64,000 bases of DNA from assembly GCA_022495005.1 (NCBI GenBank), contig JAGYXB010000659.1, forward strand, positions 496,001 through 560,000, written 5' to 3'. Each line of letters starts with the position of its first letter. Within the stretch, counting starts at the first letter, position 1. The notes under the pieces are model-generated. The model ran no database searches and had not been told where the DNA came from. It saw only the letters and a list, made by a program, of their open reading frames with translations. This document shows, piece by piece, positions 11,345-23,040 of the stretch. A program made the translations under genes and the position numbers. The stretch is from Rhyacophila brunnea (lineage: Eukaryota; Arthropoda; Insecta; Trichoptera; Rhyacophilidae).

Positions 11345-11640
11345 TCAAGTCAAAAAAATCTTTCTTTTCTTTATTATTTAAGCACTACGGTGCATGGTTG
11401 CAGCATCAGTCCCGTGCGGCTCCGTCTCGGGACGGAATGAGCACTTAAAATCACTTCTTTCAGACACGTTTAAAGCGTCATAGAAAGCGGCCGTGCATAT
11501 CCACGGCTGTGCATATATGACGGGTGGTGGTGGGAACTTTAACGTATTGCTCATAACACACTGGATGTTAATTCAACAATTTCTGCGATCATACGAAACG
11601 AAGGAATGAATGAATCTTCAACATCTTTGGTTTAGACAAG
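11345..11640 (-). mobile_element. Retroposed 3' tail with polyadenylation signal
   Basis: Read on the - strand, the GC-rich segment ends ...GTGCTTAAATAATAAAGAAA followed by an A-rich tract (complement at 11345-11372). This looks like the 3' end of a retrotransposon or retrocopy. No coding sequence recognised. Confidence 0.4.
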
Positions 11641-11678
11641 TAACGGGTTATTGATTATATTATGTAGTACCTACCTAC

Positions 11679-12217
11679 CATTGGCGAAGGGTGGTGGTAG
11701 GCTGTTAAGATCCGCTATAAATAATGCACACTAAACTTTATCAGTCACACGTATTTGTTTTCATTGAAATAATACTATAATTTACAAATGGTGTTGGTAA
11801 GTTTTTAAAATTCAATTAAACACTGCGAAAACCAAGCCATAATAGAAAATAGTCAAAGAATACTCTTCTATCTATAAAACATCTAAGATTATGCAATTAT
11901 ACCTAATACATAACTTTGGATATTTGATAGATAGAATGATATGTTTTATCTATTACAGTTTGGTTTAGGCTTACTGAATTAAAAAAAAAAAACCAACAAT
12001 ATGTGTAATAGGTATGTATTCTTAATCCAACGAAAACAATAAATGGAGATGTGTGCCCAAAGTCTACCAAAACTATGATGGGTTGGTAAGACAGTGTTTA
12101 ATTGATTTAAAAACTAACCAACACCATCTGTGAATTGTAATCTTAGTTTAATAAAAACAAATACGTATGACTAACAGAGTTTGGATCTTAGCAGCCTACC
12201 TCCACCCTTCGCTACTG
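11679..12217. mobile_element. hAT-like foldback MITE family 1
   Basis: The left end CATTGGCGAAGGGTGGTGG and right end CCTCCACCCTTCGCTACTG are inverted. GTACCTACCTAC occurs on both flanks, so the duplication is blurred by a microsatellite. Inner inverted pair TCTATCTATAAAACATCT / GGATATTTGATAGATAG. Confidence 0.82.
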
Positions 12218-12219
12218 GT

Positions 12220-12770
12220 ACCTACCTACCTAGTTAAATCTCTTTGATTGCCCACATGTATTAAAAATTGTTAAGTATATTACAATTTTAAATGTAGGTA
12301 CTGTCTATTTTGTTATGTAGATTTAATATTTTGCTTGTTCTAAAATGGGGAAAACGCGTACAAGTCATGTAAATGCGGTCAGTTGAAATTCGCATACGAA
12401 GGATAAAGTAAAGGGGAAAGCGGGCACACACGGAATTTATTTGCGAAATCCTAATCCGCTACGGAACGTTCATTCGGTGGGACGGCGAGGCAATTCGACC
12501 GTGTGTTGCCGCATCAGAACACCACTCTCTCCCTTTTCCCGTACGTCATACTTAGATACATATTTCGCAACAATATTTCGAAGGCTGGTGATAAAATAAT
12601 ACATCTTTCAGCTACCTGTGGACTACCGCAGAGTTGAGAATAAGCGATGCATTTGTGATAGATGGTTTGAGGGTATTTAAAACAATAAATTTATAGATAT
12701 TTTTCAAGAAGTGGTTCTTACCTCTTCGTTCAAACTATATCCAAGGTGATCTCGCTTTGAATTTATCTTA
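12220..12770. other. Gene-free stretch
   Basis: A CpG-rich patch at 12350-12560 has no ORF or recognised motif cluster. It may be repeat or regulatory. Confidence 0.3.
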
Positions 12771-12773
12771 TTG

Positions 12774-12992
12774 TCCGATCCTAATAAGATCATATGGGCC
12801 TCCACAGAGTGAAGGTTTGTATTAACAGATTTTTGTTTTTACAAGAAATGGATATTGACCAGTTGCTCAAACTATTAGGTCCATTCTCTGACTCATACAC
12901 AAATTGAAAAAACAATATGTGTACTTGCCAGACCGAGGATTCAAACCTGGGACCCACGACGCTTATGCTGCGCGGCCATCGTGGGCCATCGA
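12774..12992 (-). repeat. tRNA-derived SINE, near full length
   Basis: On the - strand the tRNA head GATGGCCGCGCAGCATAAGC, CGTCGTGGGTCCCAGGTTTG and the body ATGAGTCAGAGAATGGACC match the 61.3 kb copy. It ends with CCATATGATCTTATTAGGAT. Confidence 0.85.
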
Positions 12993-12994
12993 GA

Positions 12995-14588
12995 TTAAAT
13001 ATCATTTAAAACACAATAGTCATCCTATTGAAAAAACATACGTGCGGTAATTTTTAGTTGTAGGGATGCTGTTACAAAATACATAATATATAAATGCTTT
13101 TTATTTCATATTATTAACTTAAGTTTTTATAAATAATTAAATCATGGTACTGAAGTATATAGTATAGGTTCTAATGTTTAAGCTTGATATACTTATTTAA
13201 TTAATATTAATAATTTAGAAACTTTAATAGGTATATTTAGCAAAATTATGATGGGATTAAACTATAACTACCAACTTAACGTTATTACATAGTATTTTGT
13301 TCATATTTCCTGGGCATGCTCCACATCTACAGCATTTATGGATCGTACGCCACTGCTACCTACTTATTAGGAAAGTCCCAGAACAAATAGAGCAACTGGC
13401 ACTCGATATTACATATATTACTTTACGGATGATGATTCTTATCCATTAAGCTACTGATCTAATTGTCATTTGAGCGAATAAATGTTAAAATTAGTGGTGT
13501 TTGAAATTAAGTCTAGAGATAGTTATTCAACGTTAAAATAGCTAATGCAAGGTTCTGCGAAGTAATAAAGCTTGCTAAAAACTCGAAATGGAAATAGGCT
13601 CAAATAATGCACAATCATTGGTGGAGTCAAAAAGTGAACCTAGAGGTCGCTGAATCATCTAAATAGTTCTGCAGAATTACGTTGCAATGCAACTCACATG
13701 ACCGAGGGGAGTGGTATCAGGTTATGTAGGCTTTCGTTCAGCGGTCGATGGTGATGAAGACTGCAATAAGACAATATAAAATAGGATTTTTTTTTTAAAT
13801 ACCATTTACTCCTGCATTCTGCAACTTTATGGGTCATCCTAATCACCCCAGCAAGACGGACGCCTTCCACGTCTTCTTTGTTTTTTCCTTTTCGTTTTTG
13901 TATTATGATCAAATAAAATGTTGAAAGCCTATCTTAAAATGTGTACAGCTCTTTCAGGCGCTTGGCTTCAGTTTGATGTATCTTCGGCAACCCGCGGTAT
14001 AGATAAGCACTGATCTCCGAAGAAGATGAAGGTATGAGAATCCCACTAACGCGTCATCTAAAATCACACAAAGGTGTCTTATTACAGTGGGTAGGTACCT
14101 AATAATTATTTTGTCATTTCTAAAAATACCAAAGGTATATTTGTTTCATCATTTTCAAAACCAAACAAAGTGAATTTCATTTGAGTTTTCTTTTTTTTCT
14201 TTTTAATATAAACATCGCACTGAGTTGAGGTGAAAATACCATAAGGTACACACAAGGTACGCACAGGGTACACAGAAAGCACACATCGCGTCTAAAAACT
14301 TTCGTTTGAAATGGTCCGGCAATGGGATTTATTTGCATTTCACAGAAAAGTTACTCATCGTATAAGGGTAGTCCTTACTCCACATAGAGTTCAGTCGCTA
14401 ACTCAAACCTAAATCCATTTCATCCGCCTTCTCAAAAGCTTTTACGAATTGTATTTAAAAACAAATATAATAATATGTACTTTATGTAATAATTTATTTA
14501 TAACTTGAGTTATATAAGTACAATTATTATTATTATTAAATAGTATTATCTAAATATTAACTATTATATGTTACAGCAAATTTTATTA
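12995..14588. other. Gene-free stretch
   Basis: AT-rich. The - strand frame at 13694-13912 has no family resemblance. No repeat boundary found. Confidence 0.35.
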
Positions 14589-14589
14589 T

Positions 14590-14692
14590 ATCAATATTCT
14601 TCTTTCTTCGCGGGGTCTCCAAGAATCCATGTCGCTCGCCAGTTTTCTTGCATCGATCCAGGTCATACCCAGCACCCCGTAGCTCTGCCGTA
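14590..14692 (-). mobile_element. LINE ORF2 C-terminal fragment
   Basis: The - strand reads YGVLGMTWIDARKLASDMDS then WRPREER, similar to the TWxxARxLAxDRxxWR end of several non-LTR ORF2 proteins, followed by an AGAAGAA tail. Only about 30 residues remain. Confidence 0.55.
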
Positions 14693-14738
14693 TACATTCA
14701 ATAGATAGTATTTAGCAGCTTTCCATTATACCGGGATC

Positions 14739-15079
14739 CTGTGATGTCCCGTGGGGGTAAGCAGATTGAGCGTCGCTTAGGGGCGGCAGTTAGAGTAAGG
14801 GCGGCAAATCGAGAATCATTTGTTATATATAGAAATAGCTACCTAAACTGGGTACATAATTACGAAAATATCTTTCCTTTAAAAAATTCAGCTCACTGGT
14901 TAGAAACAAAATGTATTAAGTAACATAAAAGGTTAAACAGGACAGTATTTTTTTGTTGGGTTCGCGATGTCTAGTTTACTTCCGTTGACATTGACGTCCT
15001 TGGTGACCAGAAACGAAAAAATAATAGGGCGGCATTATGGCGCTGCCCAGGGGCGGCATTTTGTCTAGGGACGTCACTG
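14739..15079 (-). mobile_element. hAT MITE family 2 (341 bp)
   Basis: The ends are CTGTGATGTCCCGTGGGGGT and the complement of CAGTGACGTCCCTAG. An exact 8-bp duplication, CCGGGATC, flanks it at 14731-14738 and 15080-15087. It shares the inner GGGCGGCATTATGGCGCTGC with the family member at 53026, in reverse orientation, and has an internal deletion relative to that copy. The open frames at its right edge are not genes. Confidence 0.92.
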
Positions 15080-15089
15080 CCGGGATCCG

Positions 15090-15535
15090 GTTGGCTTGAA
15101 GAACAGGCAAGCCAGGTTGAGGCCAGCCAGGCCTTAGGTTGTTGCAACCAATTTGGAGGAGCAAAAATGTTATCAAAATAACTAAAATTCGTAAAGTATG
15201 ATGTTTCTCTGATTTGTATAATATATGCCTCCAAGACTTGGGCGAGCAATGGGAAGACAGGAAGTACCTATTCCCTCAAGAATCTAGATATAGGTATGAA
15301 CTGAATCAAGAATGCCACGCGTTTTTCACTGATATTGTGCTATATTATGTAGAGTATTATGCTTTATAACTTTGCACTCCGGCTCTATAATGAAAATGGT
15401 GTAATATACTTATTCAATTTTTTTTATATAGATTATCTATCTATTTGAAATACAAAAGCCAATAGTCAGTAGTAGCTCAATTTAGAAAACGTTTCAGAGA
15501 GTATTATAAGAGACATTACTTAAAAAATTGTCATA
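15090..15535. other. Gene-free stretch
   Basis: AT-rich with no assignable feature. Confidence 0.35.
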
Positions 15536-15539
15536 ATTA

Positions 15540-15740
15540 AGTATGGTACTTTTAGAATAATGGTCTATGTGATGAAACCCGAGAGATGCAGGTTCGATTC
15601 CTGCGGGGTGTATTACTTTTTTCATTTTTTTTTCTATTGGTTATAATATATTTTCTCAGAAGTATTTTCAAAATAATTCTATATGTTCAATATTTAGAAT
15701 GTTGCATTCTTAAATCTATAAGTTGAATAAAAAAGTAATT
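15540..15740 (+). mobile_element. tRNA-bearing foldback element, right half
   Basis: A tRNA-like module (15555-15611, B box AGGTTCGATTCC) is followed by TTACTTTTTT, TTTTTTTCTATTGGTTAT and the end AGAATGTTGCATTCTTAAAT / TTGAATAAAAAAGTAATTAA. The left half is absent. Confidence 0.7.
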
Positions 15741-16500
15741 AATTAATGATTATCTATTTATTTATTACTACATAGTATAATAATAGAAGTAAATATCATT
15801 TAATATAATTATATGCGAGGTAATCAGGCAAAGAGGCGTATCAGTATAACAAAGAGTGCAAAAAAGTGCAAAGTTATAAAACGTATAGGTACTCTACCGA
15901 TGAATAACGAGAGAGCTTGCGCCAAAATCTGGAGAAGACTGTCAGACAGCCCAATCATCCTAGACATGATCTTTTGTCATGAAGTTCTGGGGAAGAAGGA
16001 AGAAGAAATATAAATTTAATAATAATATGATTATATAAATTACAAATAAATATTTTACAACTGAGTTTAGAGCCACTGGATGGAAATTAATAAACACATT
16101 CTGTTTGCATACAAAACATGCTGGATTTACTTCTCTCAGATGTGTTTGTACGATTTTCATATTTCGTTTAACAGGTATCTACCTAACTTTATTTTATTTT
16201 TCCTTATTACCATATGGTAAATTTTTCCATGGGTATGTGAACATAGATAATTATAATATAAAAAAACAGAGAAATAGGTCATTACTTTAATAATTATTGC
16301 ATACCTACTTAATTAAATACCCAGGACCCCTCTTGTGTGCCCGTTTGGTGTAATATAATTATTTTAAAATAAATTTCGTCTCTCAAATAAAATTATCATT
16401 TTTAATGATATTATGTGGCGCAATTTCCTTCAATGTCATTAAAATATTCTTTCATAAATAAAATTGTGTTTCAGTGCTTCATAAATCGATACATCATATC
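15741..16500. other. Gene-free stretch
   Basis: The short open frames at 15813 and 16105 show no family resemblance, and no splice-bounded exon is seen. Confidence 0.35.
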
Positions 16501-16504
16501 GATT

Positions 16505-16945
16505 TAAGGGTTACATGTAAATTGTGCGTAAAACATTTCACCGTGGCATAGTTCACCGTGGGCTTTCTAATCGGAAAGAGATGACAGTATAGGTACTATA
16601 TGGTCTCCAATTTTATTAGATTCAATATGAACATTAATTAAAATTTCATAGCTGATTTTGGCAAAATCCAAGAATAAAAACCTAACCTAACCTAACGTAA
16701 CAAATAATCCAGTATATCGGCTATTTTCAAAATTTGTTTCCTGCTGGCTAAGCTGCTTGTGTAAAGCGACAAGAACCGTGTTTTATTTAGACATGAATGT
16801 TATGTCAGTAGGTACTTTACGACCCAAAGAGGTTGGACGGTCTTTAATATACGGCCATATATCTCCGATACAACATTTCACGGTGAAGTGTGATACGGCA
16901 TACTGCATACGTAGGTACAAGTTTCCGGACACGCGATTTAAGACG
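16505..16945. repeat. Repeat G carrying a (CCTAA)3 tract, copy 1
   Basis: Inverted ends AACATTTCACCGTGGCATAG / CAACATTTCACGGTGAAG. The inner stretch has CCTAACCTAACCTAAC (16681-16696) then AATAATCCAGTATATCGGCT. The right part GACCCAAAGAGGTTGGACGG recurs at 21960. Confidence 0.7.
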
Positions 16946-17119
16946 CTTTATATTATAATTTAGAATGTTATATTATTTAATACGTCATATTTTACGTAAT
17001 AATTCATAATTTTTGTCATCTAGATATATATTTTGATGATATAATTCACTCAATTTTTTTTTTTTGATTACTGTTATAATATAATATAACATATTATTAA
17101 AAAATATTTTTAATACCCG

Positions 17120-17362
17120 AGTGGCAGCCACCCTTGGCGCGTCCCTGCCGAGCGGTAACGTGTCCGCTAGGAATTCTGTGGGTCCCGAGCTCGAATCCCA
17201 GGTCTGGCGAAATAACATCTTGTTTTTTTCAATGTGTATTTGGATTATTCATCTGATAAGTTGAGCAAGTGACTGACGTCAATTCCTCGTAAAAACAGTA
17301 ATCCGAAACCGTGATATGATAATAACCATTATAACCCTTTTAGGATCAAACGTGATGATGAG
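17120..17362 (+). repeat. tRNA-derived SINE, diverged
   Basis: The head has CTGCCGAGCGGTAACGTGTC and CCCGAGCTCGAATCCCAGG. The body retains GAGCAAGTGACTGACGTC, TTCCTCGTAAAAACAG and TTTTAGGATCAAACGTG. Confidence 0.75.
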
Positions 17363-17375
17363 ACGTAATATAATG

Positions 17376-17747
17376 CAGAGCGTTAGAGCGGAACTCGGAG
17401 CAGGAGCACGAAGCAGTGGGTTTTACCCGAAGCAGGTGTTGTTGGAGGAGGAGTTGAAAATTTGTAGTGCTCCACCGCTCCGGATTTTTTTTTTATTACA
17501 TTTTTGTCCTAAAATCCAATGAACATACTATTATATATCACACTTTGCAACACTGGAATTATTTGAAATAAAACTTATATCAAGACTACTTACTTATTTT
17601 TTTAATTTAACATTTGTACACATAGGTATAGGTAATACCTTTTTAACCGCAGCGGAGCAGACCCTGGAGCGGAGCTGGACCAGGTATTATGTCCCGTAGC
17701 GGAGCTGGAGTGAATCAAATCAAAAAAGGGTTCCCTCCAACCCTCTG
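17376..17747. mobile_element. hAT MITE family 3 (GGAGC-rich)
   Basis: The ends are CAGAGCGTTAGAGCGG and CCAACCCTCTG. The 8-bp duplications are ATATAATG (17368-17375) and ATATGATG (17748-17755). Subterminal clusters of GGAGCGGAGC-like repeats are on both sides, and the inside matches the copy at 28758. Confidence 0.85.
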
Positions 17748-18558
17748 ATATGATGTAATTATTTTGGAAATTCGTTCAAGTTATCAGTTCTAAAAAATAC
17801 TGAATAATAAACATGTAATTCAGATAGAATTATTCTTTTCCATTTGTAATTCGGCGTAATGGTTTCGGCCATTTTTTCTTCGTACAAATTAACGGACATA
17901 AACGGACAAGAAAAAATAAAATGGAGACAAATGATAGCTACATAATAAAATGAGTTTTGCAGTAGGTACTCTAGAGTAGTTACAATTGGCAATAATGAGG
18001 AAAATGACGAGTAAAAATAAATTTAAATATAAACAATTTTCAGGTAAATCGTATTTTTTTTTAAATTTAAATTGTCCTTAGACCACCCCGATCTTTTCTT
18101 CCATTGTCAATATCTACTTTTACAATAATAATACTATTAAATCGAGCCTTTAGCCGAAAACAAAATTAAAGGATTTTCCACCCGACTGGACGAATAATTG
18201 CTCCGACGACAATGTTGCTGATTCGGTTCAATTGTTGAGGCGCCAGACCTCCCTAGCGCCGGCTCTGGGTGGTCGCTGGTTTTTGTATTTCGGCCTTCTT
18301 GTCCGTCATACACAACAATGGATTTGTCGCTAATCCATTTAACGACAATGCTACTCGTGTCCAGGTTACTGTGTAATTGTATTGTGTTTTTTGAATACCA
18401 TATTTCATATTTTGTAACAGGTAGGAACATTATGCATAGGTATTATATTTCAAATTAAAGCGCCTTTGTCCCTTGATTGTAAACAAATTAGATTTTCGTA
18501 TGTATAATAAGAATATACAGGTATTATATTATATTAGATATATATACATAGGTTATAC

Positions 18559-18725
18559 CAGTAGCGAAGGGTGAAGGTAGGCCTCAGTAAGCTCCTTCAC
18601 TCGGTCGCTCTATCGCGCCGAAGCTCTTCCTCTGCTTCGTCTTCCCTGGAGGCTACCCAAAACCACCAGTCTCTCCAGGATATCCGGTCTGCGCCTATCT
18701 ACCTACATCGAATTTCAAACAGCGC
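18559..18725. repeat. Solo family-1 terminus joined to repeat P
   Basis: CAGTAGCGAAGGGTGAAGG (18559-18582) is a lone end of MITE family 1. It continues directly into a second copy of repeat P (GCGCCGAAGCTCTTCC, GGAGGCTACCCAAAACCACC). No right end nearby. Confidence 0.6.
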
Positions 18726-18841
18726 CTCTGTGAACCTTAACTATAGTTTTATCAATGGTGTTTTTATTAAATCAATGACCACGGTGACCAGGAAAACTTT
18801 CTTATACTTTACAGGAAAAATTGGGTTTTCTAACGGGTTGA

Positions 18842-19262
18842 GTAATACCCCGTTTACACGAGCATAGATTTATTGCTGACAGTACGTATTATCGCGTCCA
18901 TAACAAACAAAATGCACGTGTAATGCAAGATTAGGTACATGCATGAATAAAAAAAGTTCAGAAGCTTCTGAATTTTTACGCGACAATTGGACCATGCATT
19001 ATCTACGCCTGCACAGTAGAGCGATAGTAGTGAACCTGCCAGTAAGAAAACGAATTACACCTCGCTGAGAGTCATTTTGAGGTTAACTAATTTTCGCGAC
19101 CTGTCAAATAGTACCAAATAATGATAACATCGCGTCTCGCTTACTCTTTGAGAATGAGATTTGCGAGACAGTCAGCACTTTTACAGTAATTATCGCGATA
19201 GTAAAAAATACCCAATATTGGTGCAAATAAATCCATGCACGTGTACTGGCGCCATAACACTC
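18842..19262. repeat. Repeat V, related to the centre of element Z
   Basis: 18955-19150 matches the reverse complement of 60365-60560, for example GACCTGTCAAATAGTAC and ATGATAACATCGCGTCTC. The outer parts (ACGTGTAATG / CACGTGTACTGG, GATTTATT) are weakly inverted, so it may be a separate element that was captured by Z. Confidence 0.6.
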
Positions 19263-19264
19263 AA

Positions 19265-19565
19265 CTGAATTTCTTCTTCTTCTTCGATGGCGCTACAGCT
19301 CAAGTCGAGCCCTAGCCTCCTCCACCGCCGTCCTCCAGCCGGAACGGTCCTCCGCACGTCATTTCCAGTTCAAGATTTTTAGCAGCTGGTTGGCATCTTT
19401 TGTAATGTTGTCACCCCATCGTGTGCGTGGCTTTCCCACTGGCCTTTCCCCCCTGGGTTTCCTTCGAGGATCTTCTTTGGTATCCGTGACTCAGGCATGT
19501 GCTGGACATGGTCTGCCCAGTTTAGCCTCTGGAGTTTTATGAAGGTGGAGAGTTTTGAATCTTGG
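19265..19565 (-). mobile_element. RTE-like LINE ORF2 C-terminal fragment
   Basis: The - strand reads LNWADHVQHMPESRIPKKIL, EGNPGG and after frame changes PRTRWGDNITKDANQLLK and WRTAVEEARARLDL, ending in (GAA)n. This is the RWAGHVxRMxxxRIPKK end common to insect non-LTR elements. Confidence 0.75.
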
Positions 19566-19568
19566 TAT

Positions 19569-19815
19569 AGCGCTCGAAATGAAAAAGTTTACGAACCGGA
19601 GCGCTCGACAGTTTTCTGAAGAACAATACATAGGTATCATAGTTAGAAGACATAGTTATCAAATTGTATGTGTATTTCATAAAAATAAGTGTATTCGATT
19701 TTCTATTATATGGTCTATCTAGCTTAGACGGTCAAATTATTTTTTCCACGAGACGGAGCGATAATTTTACCGATCTCACGAACAGGAACGGCGCTCCGGT
19801 CCATTTCGAGCCCTG
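19569..19815. mobile_element. Foldback MITE family 4
   Basis: Ends AGCGCTCGAAATG and CCATTTCGAGCCCT, with GTTTACGAACCGGAGCGCTC facing GAACGGCGCTCCGGTCC. The interior matches 29989-30247 throughout. GGTATA flanks both ends. Confidence 0.8.
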
Positions 19816-20429
19816 GGTATAACTCAACTGAATTACTCGATCAGAATTGACTTGGGCTTGGATTCTCGGTAGGCGATAGCGTCTTATCTATACCCTATAA
19901 TTATCTGAATGAAATCGAATTGTATAACAGGCTCAAACTTACATAGGTTTGTAACTAAAAAACAACGACCAACATATAGTATATTCATTGGCAATGCTAT
20001 ACTATCTCAGATTGGCTCAACTCTATAAGGTAGTCTCTTCAGTGGCAATCGACTCCGTGCTGTTTCGAGTGAATCGCAATTAGTTGCGGATCGAATCCTT
20101 TTATTCTCCCGCGATTTTTCCCCCGCGCGTCTAATGGGAGAATCTTAAAAATGGTGCAGCGAATGCACTTTGAACTAAGATGACCATGCGTTGCATTCCT
20201 TTAATAATGACTATATACAGTCACCGTCATAATATAATGACTACAAAATTGCATGAATATTGATTATTTCTCAACATAAATGACGAAAGTTAGGTACATG
20301 TAAATTGTACTTATAACATTTCAACGTGGCACAGTTCGCCGTGAGCTTTCTTATCGGAGAGAGATTATCGTATAATATACGGTCATCTTTATAGCACCGA
20401 TATGAAAAAAATACGCGTTGTTCTATGTT

Positions 20430-20898
20430 TTACTACGTTTTTCTTAGCTCGAATTCTTGTTTGTCCGGTGGTTGTTTATCCAATACAAAACTTGCAATCG
20501 ATTTTTAACTAACTTGCCGACTAGCTGGATATTTGAAACTTTTAAAATATATCAGAACACGGTGTCCATACATTCTTTTAATACTTTTAGCCATCTTTAA
20601 GTAGAATTTAATTCATTTTCAGTTAATTCTGTTTTGTATGAAAAGTTATTTCGGAAGAAATCCGTAATCCAATCCACTATTATTGGTTGCTAAGGGGGTG
20701 GTCCTAGCAACTAAATTATTAATATATACGTGCGTTGCTATGGAAATCAAAATGACATTTCAGTATTCTATATATTTGTTTGTTTGTTGCAAAATAGCAA
20801 AAACAATGATTTGTAACAAAGTATTGTCAAGTTTATATGATTCAACAGAAAATTTAAAAACGTGGTATATAAAAAGTTTTTTTATCTTGTAATTATTA
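20430..20898 (+). repeat. Dispersed repeat X, copy A
   Basis: It runs from TACTACGTTTTTCTTAGCTC to TTTTATCTTGTAATTATT. Near the ends, ACTACGTTTTT and AAAAACGTGGT are inverted. The middle has a hairpin-prone GGTTGCTAAGGGGG / CCTAGCAACT. No ORF shared among copies, so it is non-autonomous. Class not determined. Confidence 0.8.
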
Positions 20899-21207
20899 TC
20901 TATTAGTATCTAAATACCTACATTAGTTTTTGTTGGTAATTTTAATTGAGGTGTTGCGTCATAATATCTATATCTTGTAAAAATAATTATTTTTAAACCT
21001 TCCAGACTAGGGTCCAAAACTTAGCATAAACGAACTGACGATCGTATTTCCCGCATTTTTACACCTATTGACATAATTGCCTACATTCACGACATTCAAA
21101 ATTTTTGTCACCTCATAATATTGATGAAAACTATTATTTGAAGAAGTGCGCAACTCGGCGCTACATAAGTGCTTGTCTTCACGTTTATGTAGTTGGATAT
21201 ACCTCAT

Positions 21208-21660
21208 TGACAAATCTTGCAATCGATTTTTAACTAACTTTCCGACTAGCTAGACATTGGGAACTTTTAGAATATATCAGAACACGATGCCAATGCATTT
21301 TTTAATACTTTTAGCTCTCTTTAAGTAGAATTGAATTCATTTTCAGTTAATTCTGTTTTGTATGAAAAGTTATTTCGGAAGATATCCGTAATCTAATCCA
21401 CTACTATTGGTTGCTAGGGGTCTGGGGTCCTAGCAACTAAATTATAAATATATACGTGCGTTACTATGAAAATCAAAATGACATTACAGTATTCTATATT
21501 TGTTTGTTTGTTGCAAAATAGCAAAAAAATGATTTGTTGACAATTGCCTTATTTGTCCTAAATTATTAATACATATAATTGTCAAGTTTACATGATTCAA
21601 CAGAAAATTTAAAAACGTGGTAATATAAAAAGTTCTTTTTATCTTGTAATTATTAATTTA
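21208..21660 (+). repeat. Dispersed repeat X, copy B (5' truncated)
   Basis: It starts at CAAATCTTGCAATCGATTTT and keeps the rest of the element, including TTGACAATTGCCTTATTTGT, which copy A lacks. It lies in the same orientation as copy A, 310 bp downstream. Confidence 0.8.
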
Positions 21661-22150
21661 ATTAAATACCAATTTTCTACGGTCTTTCCCTTGTATGTCG
21701 GTAGTTTTTATTACCTACGTATTTTGTAAGTGTTTTAGGTACACATCGGTTTACAGGAACCCGAGCGGGAACCGCGCCAATTTCCATACTTACCCGATTT
21801 TGACAAAATTCATGAATTCAAGAATGAAAACCTAACCTAACCTAACAGTTAATCCAGTACTTAAATCGGCTATTTTTATAATTTGTTTTCCGTTGGCTTC
21901 CTGTAAACCGACAAGAACCGTGTTTTATTTAGACATGAATTTTATTTCAGTAGTATACGACCCAAAGAGGTTGGGCGGTCTTTAATCCTTAGAATACCTA
22001 CTTATACCTATGACTATATATTTCTGATATGTACCTACAACATTTCACGGTGATACGGCGAACTGCATAGGTACCTACGTACAAATTTCCGGACACGAGA
22101 TGACAAGCCCGTAACCAGATTCAATTTCTAAGCGGTCTGCATAATGATAA

Positions 22151-22378
22151 TATGCCGACGATAGCCAAGCGGTAGCGTGTCGGCTTATAATATCGTGGGT
22201 CTCGGGTTTGACTGACAAAAATTTACATATTGTCTTTCTTTAAATCTGTATTAGAACCCAGATTATGGACCTAATAGATTGAGTAAGTGGCCAAGTTGCT
22301 AACATCCATTTTCTCTTAAATACAAAAATCTGCACTTTGTGAAGGCCCATACGATCTTCTTAGGATCAAACATGGTTT
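22151..22378 (+). repeat. tRNA-derived SINE
   Basis: Head CCGACGATAGCCAAGCGGTA and CGTGTCGGCTTATAATATCG. Body with GTAAGTGGCCAAGTTGCTAA and CTTAGGATCAAACATGG. The B box is degenerate (GGGTTTGACTG). Confidence 0.8.
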
Positions 22379-22673
22379 AATAAAACCCATGTGACTATCA
22401 TTATAAAACCATCCGTCAAGCTGACGGCATTGCCAGAGTGCGCTACCCACGGTTAGATACGGAACCTAATGCGCCATTGACGCTATCTTTTATTTAAATA
22501 TTGTTGAGTTGGATTGTGTTAAAATACAAATATTTGTTATACTTCTTTTGGGACGTTTGGTAGAGAGTGAAATTGAGAGCTGCGCGCGCACACCATTACG
22601 AAAGTGCGCGTCAGTATGAAGTTAGCTGCGAATCATACAAATACAAACGCAAGTTTGATAGTAGAATTGTTCC

Positions 22674-22711
22674 GTTGCCTAGGCAACAAATTTATTATTG
22701 TCGGCCATTGG
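22674..22711. promoter_or_regulatory. RFX X-box palindrome with adjacent CCAAT box
   Basis: GTTGCCTAGGCAAC (22674-22687) is a perfect RFX dyad. Reverse CCAAT (CCATTGG) follows at 22705-22711, and the stretch 22560-22640 is CpG-rich. X-box plus CCAAT spacing is a known promoter arrangement, but no gene is visible beside it. Confidence 0.35.
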
Positions 22712-22924
22712 TAATTCCTTACGTAAACAAACGATTAAACGTCAGAGTGACAGTTGTTATTTAAAAAATAGAAACAACGAAACGTAATTATATAATTTAG
22801 TAATATTAGTTAAAGTGTATATAAATATACCAATGGCGCTCTAATAAGCGGTCCTTTTTCTTGAGTGTGTAATTTAACAAGATAATTAAGAGCTAGTCGA
22901 AGAATCTAGGTTATCACAAGTTTT

Positions 22925-23040
22925 GTTTTTGTTTTGTAACGCCAAAGAAGTATAACTTCTAACGCGCGTACATTAGTAGGTACACACACGATGTATCTAT
23001 AGTCTATGACACACACACCGACTTTTTTCTATATGTAAGC
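22925..23040. repeat. Short dispersed repeat shared with 6985-7055
   Basis: The shared core is AACGCCAAAGAAGTATAACT and TCTAACGCGCGTACAT, containing the small palindrome AGAAGTATAACTTCT. Class unknown. Confidence 0.55.

Larger units (their letters stand above)
20283..22110. repeat. Repeat G, copy 2, split by two copies of repeat X
   Basis: The left part (20283-20405: AACATTTCAACGTGGCACAG) and right part (about 21780-22110: CCTAACCTAACCTAAC, GACCCAAAGAGGTTGGGCGG, AACATTTCACGGTGATACGG) correspond to the two halves of 16505-16945. Between them lie repeat X copies A and B, which apparently inserted into it. Confidence 0.65.

Noticed and set aside
22936..22975. loxP-like or recombinase site at AGAAGTATAACTTCT
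   Set aside because: The small palindrome resembles part of a lox site only superficially. It is embedded in a dispersed repeat shared with 6990-7055, without a 13-8-13 structure.
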